A stretch of 64,000 nucleotides of DNA from Marmoricola sp. (GTDB lineage Bacteria; Actinomycetota; Actinomycetes; Propionibacteriales; Nocardioidaceae), in contig JAOPYE010000037.1 in assembly GCA_025964775.1 (NCBI GenBank), positions 124,001 to 188,000 on the forward strand, read 5' to 3'. The stretch's first letter is position 1. Each line of letters starts with the position of its first letter. The position numbers were made by a program, and so were the translations under genes. The notes under the pieces are model-generated. The model made no database searches, was not told where the DNA came from, and was given only the letters and a program-made list of their open reading frames with translations. Of this stretch, positions 54,272 through 64,000 are shown piece by piece.

Positions 54272-55587
54272 TCAAGCATCCACAGCGACGTACACCGGGC
54301 GGAGCTCGGGAAGCAGCTCCTCGGGCTCCGGCGCGTCCTGGCCGACCATCGAACGCCGGATCCGTACGACGTCACGCCGCAACCGCCGGCGCTGTGCCTC
54401 GTCGTCCTGGGCTGGCAGGGCGTGCAGGGCCTGCACCGCACCGAGTCGGCGACGGGAACCGTCGTGGCTGCGCGCGCCGGCCCGCAGCGTCGGAACGAGC
54501 TGATCCAGCGCAGCAAGGGCCGCCGGGAAAGTGCCGTCGTCATCGGTCAGTGCGCGCAACGCCTCCGCCAACCGAGAGCGAAAGACCTCACGGGTCCGCA
54601 CGGGCAGGACGAACCAGGCTGCGGCGAGCCCGATCAGCGAGCCGAGGCTCACGCCGATCAGCCGTTCGCGCAGCTGCTCGGCGCCGGTCTGGCCGAAGCT
54701 GCCGTAGTACGCGTGCAGCAACGAGAGCATCGCCGTCATCCCGGCCGCCCAGAAGGCGTAGCTGCGGTTACGGAGCACCAGCATCACGGCCATGACCGCG
54801 AACAGCGCCACCAGGGTCGAGCGATGCCCGGCCGGGGCGTTCAGGGTGCCCAGCGTCGCCACCACCGTGCCGAGGGCGGCACCGACGATCCGCAGCAGAG
54901 CCTTGTGCGCCACATCGCCGCGACCGCGGTTGCCCGACGCCACGAGGAACGCCGAGAGCACGCACCACGCCCAGCGCTCACCGAAGAGCAGGTGCCCGAC
55001 CGCCATCGCGGCGCCCAGACCGACGAGCATCTGCAGGGTCATCCGGGTCGGGACGTCGATCCTGCGTCGCGACGGTCGCGCCGGTGGGTCCGGCACCGGG
55101 TGCTCGCGCCGGGCGATGCGGGTCACCACGGCCGTCCAGGCGACGGCGATCAACCCTCCGACCGACGACCACAGAAACAGGTCACGGGTACTCCCGGTGC
55201 CCGCGACGACCGGGACCGGAGTGACCAGGATCGCGATGAAGGGCAGGGCGACCACACGGCCGGCCCGACGCACCGCACCGTCGTAGCGTCGGGCCAGGAT
55301 GCCGACGCTCAGCCCGACCACCAGCAGTGCCTCACCCAGGATCTGCTCGTGAGCCAGCAACCAGGCGACTCCGGCAGCGGCCAGCGAGAGCGTCACCATC
55401 TCCATCGCGGCCTCCAGGCCGACGTGCAACCCGCGGTCGACCGAACGGCTCAGCATCAGGCTGAGGACCACGGCGAGCACCGAGACCTGCGTCGGGACAG
55501 CCCAGAACTCGCGCAGCACCATCGTCGTACCGAGGGACCCGAGCACAGCGACCATCGTGGCGGCGGCCTGCACCAGAGCGGAGCGCA

Positions 55588-55588
<1 letters not shown>
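54272..55588 (-). CDS. FUSC family membrane protein
   Basis: A 438-residue membrane protein with two blocks of about six helices (residues about 5-150 and 185-325) and a cytosolic C-terminal tail rich in Arg/Asp. The second block contains WAWCVLSAFLVASGN and RIVGAALGTVVATL, typical of the fusaric-acid-resistance/aromatic acid exporter (FUSC) fold. The substrate is unknown. The ATG at 55588 overlaps the parE stop codon (a GTG one codon earlier also overlaps), so it is coupled to parE. Confidence 0.88.
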
Positions 55589-57714
<2,126 letters not shown>

Positions 57715-57928
57715 AAATTCCGCGCAACACCGGGGCCTGCCTGCCGATGATTCTTGGTGGGGTGAGTCACACTCGTTCCACGACCTGTCTCAGCGGTTGG
57801 CAAAACCGCAGAGCGGGAAGCAAATGGCATGGTTTGATGTTGAGCCCGATGAGACCCGGGGTGGGGGAACTTCCTCCTCCGACTTCGAGTTGAACAGGCG
57901 AGCTGCACCAGAGAGAGAAGAGGCCACC

Positions 57929-58156
57929 GTGACTACTGCGACAGCCCCGAGCCAGACCCCGTTGACGGCCGTCGACCGATGCGACCGGTGCGGTGCCCAG
58001 GCCTACCTTCGCGTGTCGCTCGAGAGCGGCGGCGAGCTCCTCTTCTGCGCCCACCACGCCCGCGAGCACGGCGACAAGCTGCGCGAGATCGCGGCGCACG
58101 TGCACGACGAGACGAACCGCCTCGCGGACACTCCGGCGGCGGAAGCCGAAGCCTGA
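57929..58156 (+). CDS. DUF7455 family small zinc-ribbon protein
   Basis: A 75-residue protein with CDRCGAQA and CAHHAREH, a CxxC...CxxH set that should bind one zinc. It is conserved in actinobacteria near parE and the principal sigma factor gene. The GTG at 57929 follows AGAGG. Its 214-bp upstream gap to parE holds a GCGGTT/AACCGC hairpin near 57790 but no other gene. The function is unknown; an RNA-polymerase- or nucleic-acid-related role is only a guess. Confidence 0.87.
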   Translation: MTTATAPSQTPLTAVDRCDRCGAQAYLRVSLESGGELLFCAHHAREHGDKLREIAAHVHDETNRLADTPAAEAEA

Positions 58157-58170
58157 CCCCTCAGACATCG

Positions 58171-58209
58171 CGGTGCCCCGGTCCACAGGACCGGGGCACC
58201 GTCGTTTTT
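58171..58209 (+). terminator. intrinsic terminator
   Basis: A perfect 14-bp stem CGGTGCCCCGGTCC with a 3-nt loop (ACA) ends at 58201, and TCGTTTTT follows. It terminates the DUF7455 transcript 14 bp after its stop codon. Confidence 0.93.
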
Positions 58210-58281
58210 CGGAGCACCCGGTAACTGAGAGACTCACCACATGACCGGGCCCGTGATGTTGCTGGCACGGAGGATCGCCGC

Positions 58282-59112
58282 ATGACAGTCCTGCTCTCGT
58301 TGATCGCGGCGGCGTGTTACGGCCTCGCGGACTTCGTCGGCGGCGTGTCATCACGTCGTTCCTCGGTCTGGCCGGTCGGACTGCTCGCCTGTGGCGGCGG
58401 GCTGGTCGGTTCGATCGGCATCGCGCTGGGCACCCATGGCTCTCCCACCGGCACGGACTTCGCGTGGGCCCTGCTCGCCGGTGCGGGAGGCGGCGTCGGC
58501 ACGGTGTTCCTCTACCGCGGGCTCGCGACCGGGCGGATGGGCGTCGTTGCGCCGGTCTCCGGGGTGGGTGCCGTGCTCCTGCCCCTGTTGGCCGGTCTGC
58601 TCGGAGGCGAACGACCGAGCGTGATCGCCTGGCTGGGCATCCTGATCGCGTTCCCCGGTATCTGGTTCGTCTCCCGCGAGGAGGCGTCCACCTCGTCCGA
58701 CTCAACCAGCGGGCTCCTCGACGGTGTACTCGCCGGACTCGGCTTCGGCCTGTCCTTCGCCGCACTCGGACAGGTACGCAGCTCGGCCGGCTACTGGCCG
58801 CTCGTCGCGATGGAGACGGTCGCGGTGATCAGCCTCGCGCTCGCGGCTCTCGCGCTCGGCGGAGATCTGCGTCCTCGCACCCGGGCGGACCTGGGGGGTC
58901 TGGTGGCCGGCGCCCTGTCGTGCGTCGCCCTCGTCTGCTTCCTGGTCGCCAACGCCCACGGCCTGCTCAGCGTCGTCGGGGTGCTCACCGCGCTGTACCC
59001 CGCGTTCACGGTCCTGCTTGCCGTCGGCACCCTGGGCGAACGGGTGCATCGGACCCAGGCGTTCGGCCTCGCCTTCTGCGCGGCAGCGGTCACGCTGATC
59101 TCGCTCGGCTGA
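58282..59112 (+). CDS. EamA/DMT family transporter
   Basis: A 276-residue membrane protein with ten helices in two EamA repeats; the second repeat begins near residue 142 (SGLLDGVLAGLGFGLSFAA). The end of each half has the usual glycine-rich E-containing segment (LLGGERPSVIAWLGILI and GTLGERVHRTQAFGLAF). It probably exports a small metabolite. GGAGGAT lies 8 nt before the ATG. The preceding terminator isolates it from DUF7455. Confidence 0.9.
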   Translation: MTVLLSLIAAACYGLADFVGGVSSRRSSVWPVGLLACGGGLVGSIGIALGTHGSPTGTDFAWALLAGAGGGVGTVFLYRGLATGRMGVVAPVSGVGAVLLPLLAGLLGGERPSVIAWLGILIAFPGIWFVSREEASTSSDSTSGLLDGVLAGLGFGLSFAALGQVRSSAGYWPLVAMETVAVISLALAALALGGDLRPRTRADLGGLVAGALSCVALVCFLVANAHGLLSVVGVLTALYPAFTVLLAVGTLGERVHRTQAFGLAFCAAAVTLISLG

Positions 59113-59175
59113 CCAATTTCTGGACAGGTGTCCAGCAGTTGGGCCGGGGAGGCCCCAGAGAACTGAAACGTGTTC

Positions 59176-59181
59176 TAGGGT
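59176..59181 (+). promoter_or_regulatory. -10 hexamer, probable leaderless mRNA (enoyl-CoA hydratase gene)
   Basis: TAGGGT, then CGGCCC, then the ATG at 59188. No ribosome site. Confidence 0.55.
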
Positions 59182-59187
59182 CGGCCC

Positions 59188-59973
59188 ATGGGACTCCTCA
59201 TCCACGACGAAAACCGGGTCCGCACGCTCACCCTGGACCGCCCGGACGCACTGAACGCCTTCAACGAGGCGCTGTACGACGCCACTGCCAAGGCCCTCCT
59301 CGACGCCGCGACCGACCCAGGGGTGGCCGTGGTCCTGCTGACCGGCAACGGGCGCGCCTTCAGCGCCGGCACCGACCTTCTCGAGATGCACGAGCTCGCC
59401 ACCAACCCGGAGTTCGAGCGCGGCGAGCACGGCTTCCTCGGACTGCTCGATGCGCTGGTCGCCTTTCCGAAGCCCCTGATCTGCGCGGTCAACGGGGTGG
59501 GGCTCGGCATCGGCGCGACGATCCTCGGCTACGCAGATCTGGCCTTCATGTCGACCGCAGCGAAGCTCAAGTGCCCGTTCACCAGTCTCGGTGTGGCTCC
59601 CGAGGCTGCCTCCAGCCTGCTGTTCCCGCGGCTGATCGGTCAGCAGAACGCCGCCTGGGTGCTCCTCTCGGCGGAATGGATCAGTGCCGCCGAGGCTCAC
59701 GAGATGGGTCTGGTCTGGAAGGTCTGCGAGCCAGATGATCTGCTCCCGGAGGCCCGGCGGCACGCAGAGCTCCTGGCTGCCCGCCCGATCTCCAGCCTGA
59801 TGGCGGTCAAGCGCACGATGCTCGAACCGATCCGGGCCGAGATCGCTGCTGCCCGCGCGCGCGAGAACGCCAGCTTCGCCGAGCTCATGGGCAGTCCGGC
59901 CAACCTCGAGGCCCTGACCGCCTTCGCCGAGGGCCGGCAGCCGGACTTCACCAACCTGCCCGAAGGCTGGTGA
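59188..59973 (+). CDS. enoyl-CoA hydratase/isomerase family protein
   Basis: A 261-residue crotonase-fold protein for beta-oxidation. FSAGTDLLEM forms the first half of the oxyanion hole and AVNGVGLGIGATILGYADL the second. The catalytic glutamate appears in PEAASS, a pattern closer to delta3-delta2-enoyl-CoA isomerases than to classical hydratases with two glutamates, so isomerase activity is quite possible. It overlaps the acyl-CoA synthetase start (GTGA), so both act in one pathway. The pairing resembles echA19-fadD19 of steroid-degrading actinobacteria, but orthology is not shown. Confidence 0.9.
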   Translation: MGLLIHDENRVRTLTLDRPDALNAFNEALYDATAKALLDAATDPGVAVVLLTGNGRAFSAGTDLLEMHELATNPEFERGEHGFLGLLDALVAFPKPLICAVNGVGLGIGATILGYADLAFMSTAAKLKCPFTSLGVAPEAASSLLFPRLIGQQNAAWVLLSAEWISAAEAHEMGLVWKVCEPDDLLPEARRHAELLAARPISSLMAVKRTMLEPIRAEIAAARARENASFAELMGSPANLEALTAFAEGRQPDFTNLPEGW

Positions 59974-61625
59974 GCGGCGTGGCCGTCGAGTTCAACCTGT
60001 CCCGGGTCTTCTCCACGGTGGCCGACGCCGTTCCCGACCAGGAAGTCCTCGTGTGGCGCGATCGCCGGCTCACCTACGGTGCCATGGAACAGCGGATCGA
60101 CGGCGTCGCCCACTACCTGGCCGTCCAGGGCCTGTCCCGACACACGCCACGAGCAGAGCTGGCCGGCCACGAGATCGGCCAGGACACCGTCGGGCTGTAC
60201 CTGCGCAACGGCAACGAGTACCCCGAAGCGATGCTGGCCGCCTACCGAGCCGGCGCCGTCGCCTTCAACATCAACTACCAGTACGTCGAGGAAGAGCTGA
60301 TCTACCTCCTCAACGACGCCGCTGCGGCGGCTGTGGTCTTCCACGCCGAGTTCGCGCCCCGGATGGCAGCGATCCTGGACCGTGTCCCGACCCTGCGCGT
60401 CCTGATCCAGGTCTCCGACGAGTCGGGCAACGACCTGCTGCCCGGCGCGGTCGGCTACGAGGCCATCGTCACGACGCCGGCGCCCGCCACGCCCCTGCCC
60501 GAGCCGCTGGGCGAGGACGCGTTCCTGCTGTACACCGGCGGAACCACCGGCATGCCCAAGGGCGTCATCTGGCGCCAGCAGGACGTCTACGTCGCGGCGA
60601 TGGGCGGGAGGCCGTTCGGATCCCCGGACGCCTTCACGTCGTACGAGGAGATCGCGGAGGGTGCCCGCAACGGCAACGGCGGCATCCGGCTGCTGATGAC
60701 GGCGCCGTTCATGCACGGGGCCGCACAGTGGTCCTCGTTCCACATGATCACCGGTGGCGGCACCATCGTGCTGCCCGACGACGTGACGAGCATGGACGCT
60801 GCCGGCTGGTTGCGGATCACCGAGCGCGAAAACGTGATGAGCATTCCGGTGGTCGGTGACGCGATGGCCCGGCCGCTGATCGACGAGATCGAGCGCGGCG
60901 GTTACGACCTGTCCGGACTGGCGGCGATCAGCAACGGTGGAGCGCCGATCTCCCCCGGCGTACGGCACCGCATCCACGAGGCCCTGCCGAACATCCTGAT
61001 CCTCGATGCAGTGGGCTCCTCGGAGACCGGCATCCAGATGAACCACTACTCCGCGGCCGGCGCGGAGGCGGAGACCGCAGTCTTCAATCCGGAGCCCAGC
61101 ACGACGGTCGTCGACGACCTGCACATGCGGGCGCTGACGCCCGGCGACGGCGCAGGATGGCTGGCCCGTAGCGGCCTGGTCCCGCTCGGCTACCTGGGCG
61201 ACGCCGCCAAGACCGCGAAGACCTTCCCGATCATCGACGGGATCCGGTACTCGGTGCCCGGCGACCGGGCCGAGCTGCTCGAGGACGGCCGGATCCGGCT
61301 GCTCGGCCGAGATGCTGTCACGATCAACTCCGGCGGGGAGAAGATCTTTGCCGAGGAAGTCGAACGTGCGATCGCTGCACACCCCGACATCAGCGACGTG
61401 ATCGTCGCCGGACGGCCCTCCGTTCGCTGGGGCAGCGAGGTCGTGGCGATCGTGGCGCTGCGCGACGGAAGTACGGCGACCGACGAGGACCTTCTCGCCG
61501 AGGCTGCCCGGCACGTGGCCCGCTACAAGCTGCCGAAGGCGATCCTGCGCCGCGACTCGATCGCCCGCTCTCCCTCCGGCAAGGCCGACTACCGCTGGGC
61601 CAAGGAGCAGGCGACCGGGACCTAG
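59970..61625 (+). CDS. acyl-CoA synthetase (FadD type)
   Basis: A 551-residue AMP-forming ligase that activates a carboxylic acid as acyl-CoA. The P-loop-like motif is YTGGTTGMPKGVIW near residue 185, typical of the FadD19/FadD3 branch rather than of long-chain FadD. The A5 region is near DAVGSSETG, the A8 hinge is GRDAVTINSGGEKIFAEE and the catalytic lysine is in SGKADYRWA at the C-terminus. A 16-residue insertion near residues 50-66 (SRHTPRAELAGHEI) follows the first helix. GTG at 59970 overlaps the previous stop codon. Substrates may include steroid side chains or branched acids. Confidence 0.92.
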   Translation: MSGVAVEFNLSRVFSTVADAVPDQEVLVWRDRRLTYGAMEQRIDGVAHYLAVQGLSRHTPRAELAGHEIGQDTVGLYLRNGNEYPEAMLAAYRAGAVAFNINYQYVEEELIYLLNDAAAAAVVFHAEFAPRMAAILDRVPTLRVLIQVSDESGNDLLPGAVGYEAIVTTPAPATPLPEPLGEDAFLLYTGGTTGMPKGVIWRQQDVYVAAMGGRPFGSPDAFTSYEEIAEGARNGNGGIRLLMTAPFMHGAAQWSSFHMITGGGTIVLPDDVTSMDAAGWLRITERENVMSIPVVGDAMARPLIDEIERGGYDLSGLAAISNGGAPISPGVRHRIHEALPNILILDAVGSSETGIQMNHYSAAGAEAETAVFNPEPSTTVVDDLHMRALTPGDGAGWLARSGLVPLGYLGDAAKTAKTFPIIDGIRYSVPGDRAELLEDGRIRLLGRDAVTINSGGEKIFAEEVERAIAAHPDISDVIVAGRPSVRWGSEVVAIVALRDGSTATDEDLLAEAARHVARYKLPKAILRRDSIARSPSGKADYRWAKEQATGT

Positions 61626-61863
61626 GTCATCTCGTTTGCAGGCGATCGGCCCACTGACAGCCTGCACGGGTCCGCCTAGCCTTCTCGCGAGGGAGGAACC
61701 GGGCCACCAGCTACCCCACAGCGAAGGCCCGCTCCGGCGCCCCGTACCGGCTTGGACCCGCCCATGCCTGCGGGGCGCCCCCTCGTCTCAACTTTGCTGC
61801 CCCTTCGGCGTCACACCTGGTGGATCCCGCTGTCTCTTGAGTGACCCCTCACCTAGGAGATCC
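61626..61863. other. 238-bp leader region without a gene
   Basis: Between the acyl-CoA synthetase stop codon and the small gene at 61864. CCTTCTCGCGAGGG near 61680 forms a hairpin. The tract near 61690-61780 is C-rich. I see no known riboswitch consensus and no reading frame with a family pattern. Confidence 0.4.
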
Positions 61864-61974
61864 ATGTCCGACGTACCCCGTCCCCCCAAGCTCGAAGCGG
61901 CCTCGCCGGGGATCGCAGGCCTCGTGCTCGAGCTCGGCCGGACGCTCGTACGACGGGCCCTGGGCCGCCCCTGA
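61864..61974 (+). CDS. candidate 36-residue small protein
   Basis: A short frame whose product starts MSDVPRPPKLEAASPG and ends RTLVRRALGRP. TAGGAGAT lies 4-5 nt before the ATG, one of the best ribosome sites in this part of the window. The middle (IAGLVLELGRTLVRRAL) would form an amphipathic, positively charged helix, suggesting membrane contact. It is followed by 309 bp without a gene and then a strong terminator. I do not recognise a family. It could be a real small protein or the coding part of a dual-function RNA. Confidence 0.45.
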   Translation: MSDVPRPPKLEAASPGIAGLVLELGRTLVRRALGRP

Positions 61975-62283
61975 TCCACGGGGTGTCCGAGCCCACACCC
62001 TGGGCTCTCCCGTTTCCAGGTATGCGTCGTTTTCGACCGATAAGGTCCCCTTGGCGCACCGACCCCCAGCGTGCGCTGCGCCGTCCCCGCGTCCGTCTCG
62101 ACCCCCATCGAGATGGGCGCGGGGCGGCAATCCTGCGAAGGACCTGTCCAGACCACCCTGTGTCCGTCGCGAGTCCAGGTCGCAGGTGTCCCAGTAGTTC
62201 ACTAGCGTTTCCCCCGTAGTGCATCCGGTCCACCGGCACGCCTTCTCACGGTTTCGGGGACATGACTTGTGGGGCACAACGCA
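61975..62283 (+). other. 309-bp non-coding tract, possibly a structured RNA or 3' UTR
   Basis: No convincing gene on either strand. GAGCCCA...TGGGCTC near 61992-62010 forms a 7-bp hairpin, and CATCGAGATG near 62110 another short one. It ends directly before the inverted repeat at 62284. No match to RNase P, tmRNA, 6S or SRP RNA is recognised. Confidence 0.35.
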
Positions 62284-62318
62284 AACCGCCCGTCCTGTGA
62301 TCAGGACGGGCGGTTCTG
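62284..62318. terminator. bidirectional intrinsic terminator
   Basis: A perfect 14-bp stem AACCGCCCGTCCTG pairs with 62302-62315 around TGAT. CTGTTT follows on the plus strand and TTTGCGTT on the minus strand. It ends the araC-type gene (stop at 62320) and any transcript coming from 61.86 kb. Confidence 0.88.
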
Positions 62319-62319
62319 T

Positions 62320-63324
62320 TTACCCGAGGTCGCGGCGGTACTGCCGCGGTGTCGTGCCGAACCAGCGTCGACAAGACCTGTTCAGGGTGCTCTGCTCGGA
62401 GTAGCCCAGCAGTCCGGCGATCTGGTGAAGCTGCAGGCCCGGTTGCGCCAGATAGGCAGCTGCCTGCCGGCGCCGGGTGTCGTCGATGACGTCCTGGCAA
62501 CGAGCCGACTCCTCCGCCAGTCGGCGCTGCAGGGTCCGCGGGTGCATGGCCAGCTGCTCGGCGATCACCTCGGCGGTGCAGGCACCCGTGGGCAGCAGCC
62601 TGCGGGCGAGGTCCGCGACCCGATCCGACAGCGATACACCCGACGGGACGTACTCGGCCTCGAGGTAGCGCGTCGCGATCCGTGCGGTCTGCGGGTCGGC
62701 ACTGTCGATGGGCTGGTCCGCGAGTGCAACCGGGACCTCGAAACCGCACCAGTCCTGGTCGAACCTGACCGGACAGCCGAGGGCCTCGGCGTAGGAGGCA
62801 TCTGGTCCGAGCTGACCGTGCAGGAAGGACACGGTCGCCGGGTTGGCACCAGCACCGCCGAGCAGGCGCACGATGCGGGCACCGTTGGCCATGGCCAGCT
62901 CATAGGCCTGGTGCAGCCTGGGCAAGCTCATCTCGGTGACCTCGAAGATGAAACGCAGCCTGGTCGCGTCGGGCGACGGCGCTGCCGCGAGAACAAGCGC
63001 CGGCGAATGGACGTAGAGGTAGCGCGCCACGGCACCCAGACCGTCACGGACCGTCTGGGCGTTGCGCGCGATCAGGGCAATCGGTCCGAGGATCTCCAGC
63101 CCCTGCCAGCGGGAGAGCCGCATGCTGAAGTCGGGACATTCGAGCTCCTCCGCGCTTGCCTCCAGCAGCCTGACCAGCGCTTCGAACGAGATGAAAGCGT
63201 CCTCCTGCTCTTCGATCCCGACGGGGATGTGGAAGCGATTCAGGAGCGCAGCAGGGTCGCCGCCGATCTCGTGGACGAGCTCACCGTAGCCCCACAGGTT
63301 GGTGGCGCGGATCAGGCTGCTCAC
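62320..63324 (-). CDS. AraC family transcriptional regulator
   Basis: A 334-residue regulator. Residues 1-200 are an arabinose-binding-domain-like sensor of the OruR/ArgR-type AraC group (VHEIGGDPAALLNRFHIP and YLYVHSPALVLA). The C-terminal domain has two helix-turn-helix units, including VIAEQLAMHPRTLQRRLAEE and IAGLLGYSEQSTLNRSCRRWFG. AGGAGG lies 7 nt before the GTG at 63324, which decides the start. It is divergent from two small genes with an 83-bp gap, and probably activates them. This group often controls lipid, amino-acid or alkane genes. Confidence 0.93.
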   Translation of the reverse strand: MSSLIRATNLWGYGELVHEIGGDPAALLNRFHIPVGIEEQEDAFISFEALVRLLEASAEELECPDFSMRLSRWQGLEILGPIALIARNAQTVRDGLGAVARYLYVHSPALVLAAAPSPDATRLRFIFEVTEMSLPRLHQAYELAMANGARIVRLLGGAGANPATVSFLHGQLGPDASYAEALGCPVRFDQDWCGFEVPVALADQPIDSADPQTARIATRYLEAEYVPSGVSLSDRVADLARRLLPTGACTAEVIAEQLAMHPRTLQRRLAEESARCQDVIDDTRRRQAAAYLAQPGLQLHQIAGLLGYSEQSTLNRSCRRWFGTTPRQYRRDLG

Positions 63325-63407
63325 GGATCGCCTCCTGTCCGCACATGTTAAAAATCTGTCGGGTATTGCCAAGACTAGCGAGTCCGGGCTCCCGCACGCT
63401 TCTTCTC

Positions 63408-63596
63408 ATGAGCCAATCCCACATCGATGTGCGGCTACGTACCGCGCGCCAAGGCACCCTGCCCCGGCAAGGCTCACGACGCCCGTGGCAGGTGCTCATG
63501 CACTACGGAAAGGACTCGAAGATGCTGCTTGAGGAACCCATCGACGACGGACTCCTGGAGTTCGGAGCACGAGTGCCCAGCAGGGCCACGGCATGA
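63408..63596 (+). CDS. small protein of unknown function
   Basis: A frame of 62 residues, start uncertain. The C-terminal part (LLEEPIDDGLLEFGARVP) is acidic and looks like a real coding sequence, while the first half is basic. An internal ATG at about 63522 (start MLLEEPIDDG) with AAGGA upstream is an alternative that would give a 24-residue peptide. Its stop codon overlaps the start of the following membrane protein gene (ATGA), which supports the frame. Confidence 0.45.
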   Translation: MSQSHIDVRLRTARQGTLPRQGSRRPWQVLMHYGKDSKMLLEEPIDDGLLEFGARVPSRATA

Positions 63597-63796
63597 ACGG
63601 CGCACTGCTGAGCCAGATGATCACGAGCTTCGGCCCGGTGTTCCTGTTCATGTCCGTGCCGATCGTCATCCCGCTCCTGGCGGTGGTGTTCGGTGCGATC
63701 GCCGACCGAGTGAGCCCGCGCCAGCACTCCGAGGTGACGCACGGACGCCAGGTCCGACGGCTCGCCACTGGCCAGCTCTCGGCGGACGTGGACTGA
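63593..63796 (+). CDS. small single-helix membrane protein
   Basis: A 67-residue protein with one membrane helix at about residues 10-38 (PVFLFMSVPIVIPLLAVVFG), followed by a basic cytosolic tail (RVSPRQHSEVTHGRQVRRLA). The ATGA overlap with the previous frame suggests a two-gene operon divergent from the AraC-type regulator. I do not recognise a family. Small membrane proteins next to a regulator often modulate a transporter or enzyme encoded nearby, which may lie to the right of the window. Confidence 0.6.
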   Translation: MNGALLSQMITSFGPVFLFMSVPIVIPLLAVVFGAIADRVSPRQHSEVTHGRQVRRLATGQLSADVD

Positions 63797-63886
63797 ATCA
63801 CGCCCGTTCGGGCGGGTGCCGTTCGTCCTGATCTTCCGGGACCCCTGCCTCTGGGCCGAGGCGCTCGCGAGCGACAGTCTGGAGTC

Positions 63887-64000
63887 ATGGACAGCACCGG
63901 GACTCCGTCGGACAGCACACCGGTTCCCCAGCCTCGAACTCCCGAGCGTCATTCGTCACGGCCGTTCGTGGCCGTGGTCGGGGTCGACGACTCGAACTCC
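63887..64000 (+). CDS. start of a gene cut by the window edge, possibly universal stress protein-like
   Basis: GGAG lies 2-3 nt before the ATG at 63887, and the frame stays open to the edge (38 codons). A 25-residue Ser/Pro-rich start is followed by RPFVAVVGVDDSNS. The VVGVDxS pattern resembles the first strand and ATP loop of UspA domains, but this is too little to be sure. Confidence 0.45.
   Translation, partial: MDSTGTPSDSTPVPQPRTPERHSSRPFVAVVGVDDSNS

Noticed and set aside
53379..54275. Longer N-terminus for the SGNH lipase starting at 54275
   Set aside because: The GTG at 54185 has AGGAGG at ideal distance and opens directly into a signal peptide; the extension has no such features.
61640..62280. 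A known riboswitch, RNase P RNA or tmRNA in the non-coding tract
   Set aside because: I found none of the consensus words of RNase P, tmRNA, 6S, SRP, cobalamin, TPP, SAM-IV or ydaO RNAs. Kept only as an unassigned tract.
63797..63820. CGCCCGTTCGGGCG hairpin as terminator after the small membrane protein gene
   Set aside because: The stem is only 6 bp with a 2-nt loop and there is no U-run. Too weak to call.

Overview
The window is GC-rich actinobacterial chromosome, most like a Nocardioides or another member of Nocardioidaceae. Evidence is the dense coding, frequent GTG starts, an SsgA-family protein, SepH, an LprG/P55 pair, F420-type and SigE-type proteins, and many actinobacterial DUF families (DUF3093, 3159, 3710, 4193, 4235, 5998, 7455). 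I support about 60 protein genes. I see no rRNA, tRNA, CRISPR array, insertion sequence, prophage or plasmid signature, so this is mostly core chromosome. The novelty lies in short intergenic elements rather than in a gene island.

Layout. 1-6.2 kb: the 3' part of an ATP-dependent DNA ligase, a methyltransferase, a TetR regulator, and a fadA2 / fabG4-htdX fatty-acid locus with the mycobacterial gene order. 6.2-14.8 kb: TesB, a PAC2 protein, a metalloprotease-like lipoprotein with dxs, a Nudix enzyme, a TetR/MpaB divergent pair with a strong operator, and an SsgA-like protein with paired operators. 14.8-21.9 kb: a membrane beta-propeller/SigE sigma factor/thiamine-binding operon, aconitase, and a soluble PAS histidine kinase followed by an unexplained 0.4 kb. 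21.9-32.2 kb: a block in the same order as M. tuberculosis Rv2689c-Rv2701c: RNA methyltransferase, KimA-like K+ transporter, CeoB/CeoC, DUF3159, OB-fold, DUF3710, dut, DUF3093, DUF4193, suhB, with hemH next to it. 32.2-44.7 kb: MFS, a sugar-lactone oxidase, TRIC channel, sepH, a two-domain acyl-CoA reductase, rhodanese, tdk, a phosphodiesterase, DUF5998 and a Pat-like acetyltransferase. 44.7-57.7 kb: parC in a probable operon with lprG-P55 and a thioredoxin-like ferredoxin, then carbonic anhydrase, an LLM oxidoreductase run, a secreted SGNH lipase, FUSC and parE. 57.7-64 kb: DUF7455, EamA, an enoyl-CoA hydratase/acyl-CoA synthetase pair, a 0.7 kb mostly non-coding tract with a candidate 36-codon gene, an AraC regulator with two small divergent genes, and the start of another gene.

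How the genes work together. Fatty-acid and acyl-CoA metabolism recurs (fadA2, fabG4, htdX, tesB, acyl-CoA reductase, enoyl-CoA hydratase, acyl-CoA ligase). Potassium control is grouped (KimA-like, CeoB, CeoC). Both topoisomerase IV subunits are present, 8 kb apart and facing each other. Nucleotide supply and repair is represented by dut, tdk and the ligase, and division/differentiation by sepH and the SsgA-like gene.

The most notable observations are: (1) a 75-bp repeat present twice, each copy placing a TAGCCT -10-like hexamer exactly 6 nt before a start codon; (2) at least twelve genes with a -10-like hexamer 6-7 nt before the start codon, the signature of leaderless mRNAs; (3) two long inverted repeats sharing a CGATA-TCCGG core at convergent gene ends; (4) a palindromic repeat inserted in frame inside aconitase; and (5) several clear but unassigned operators.
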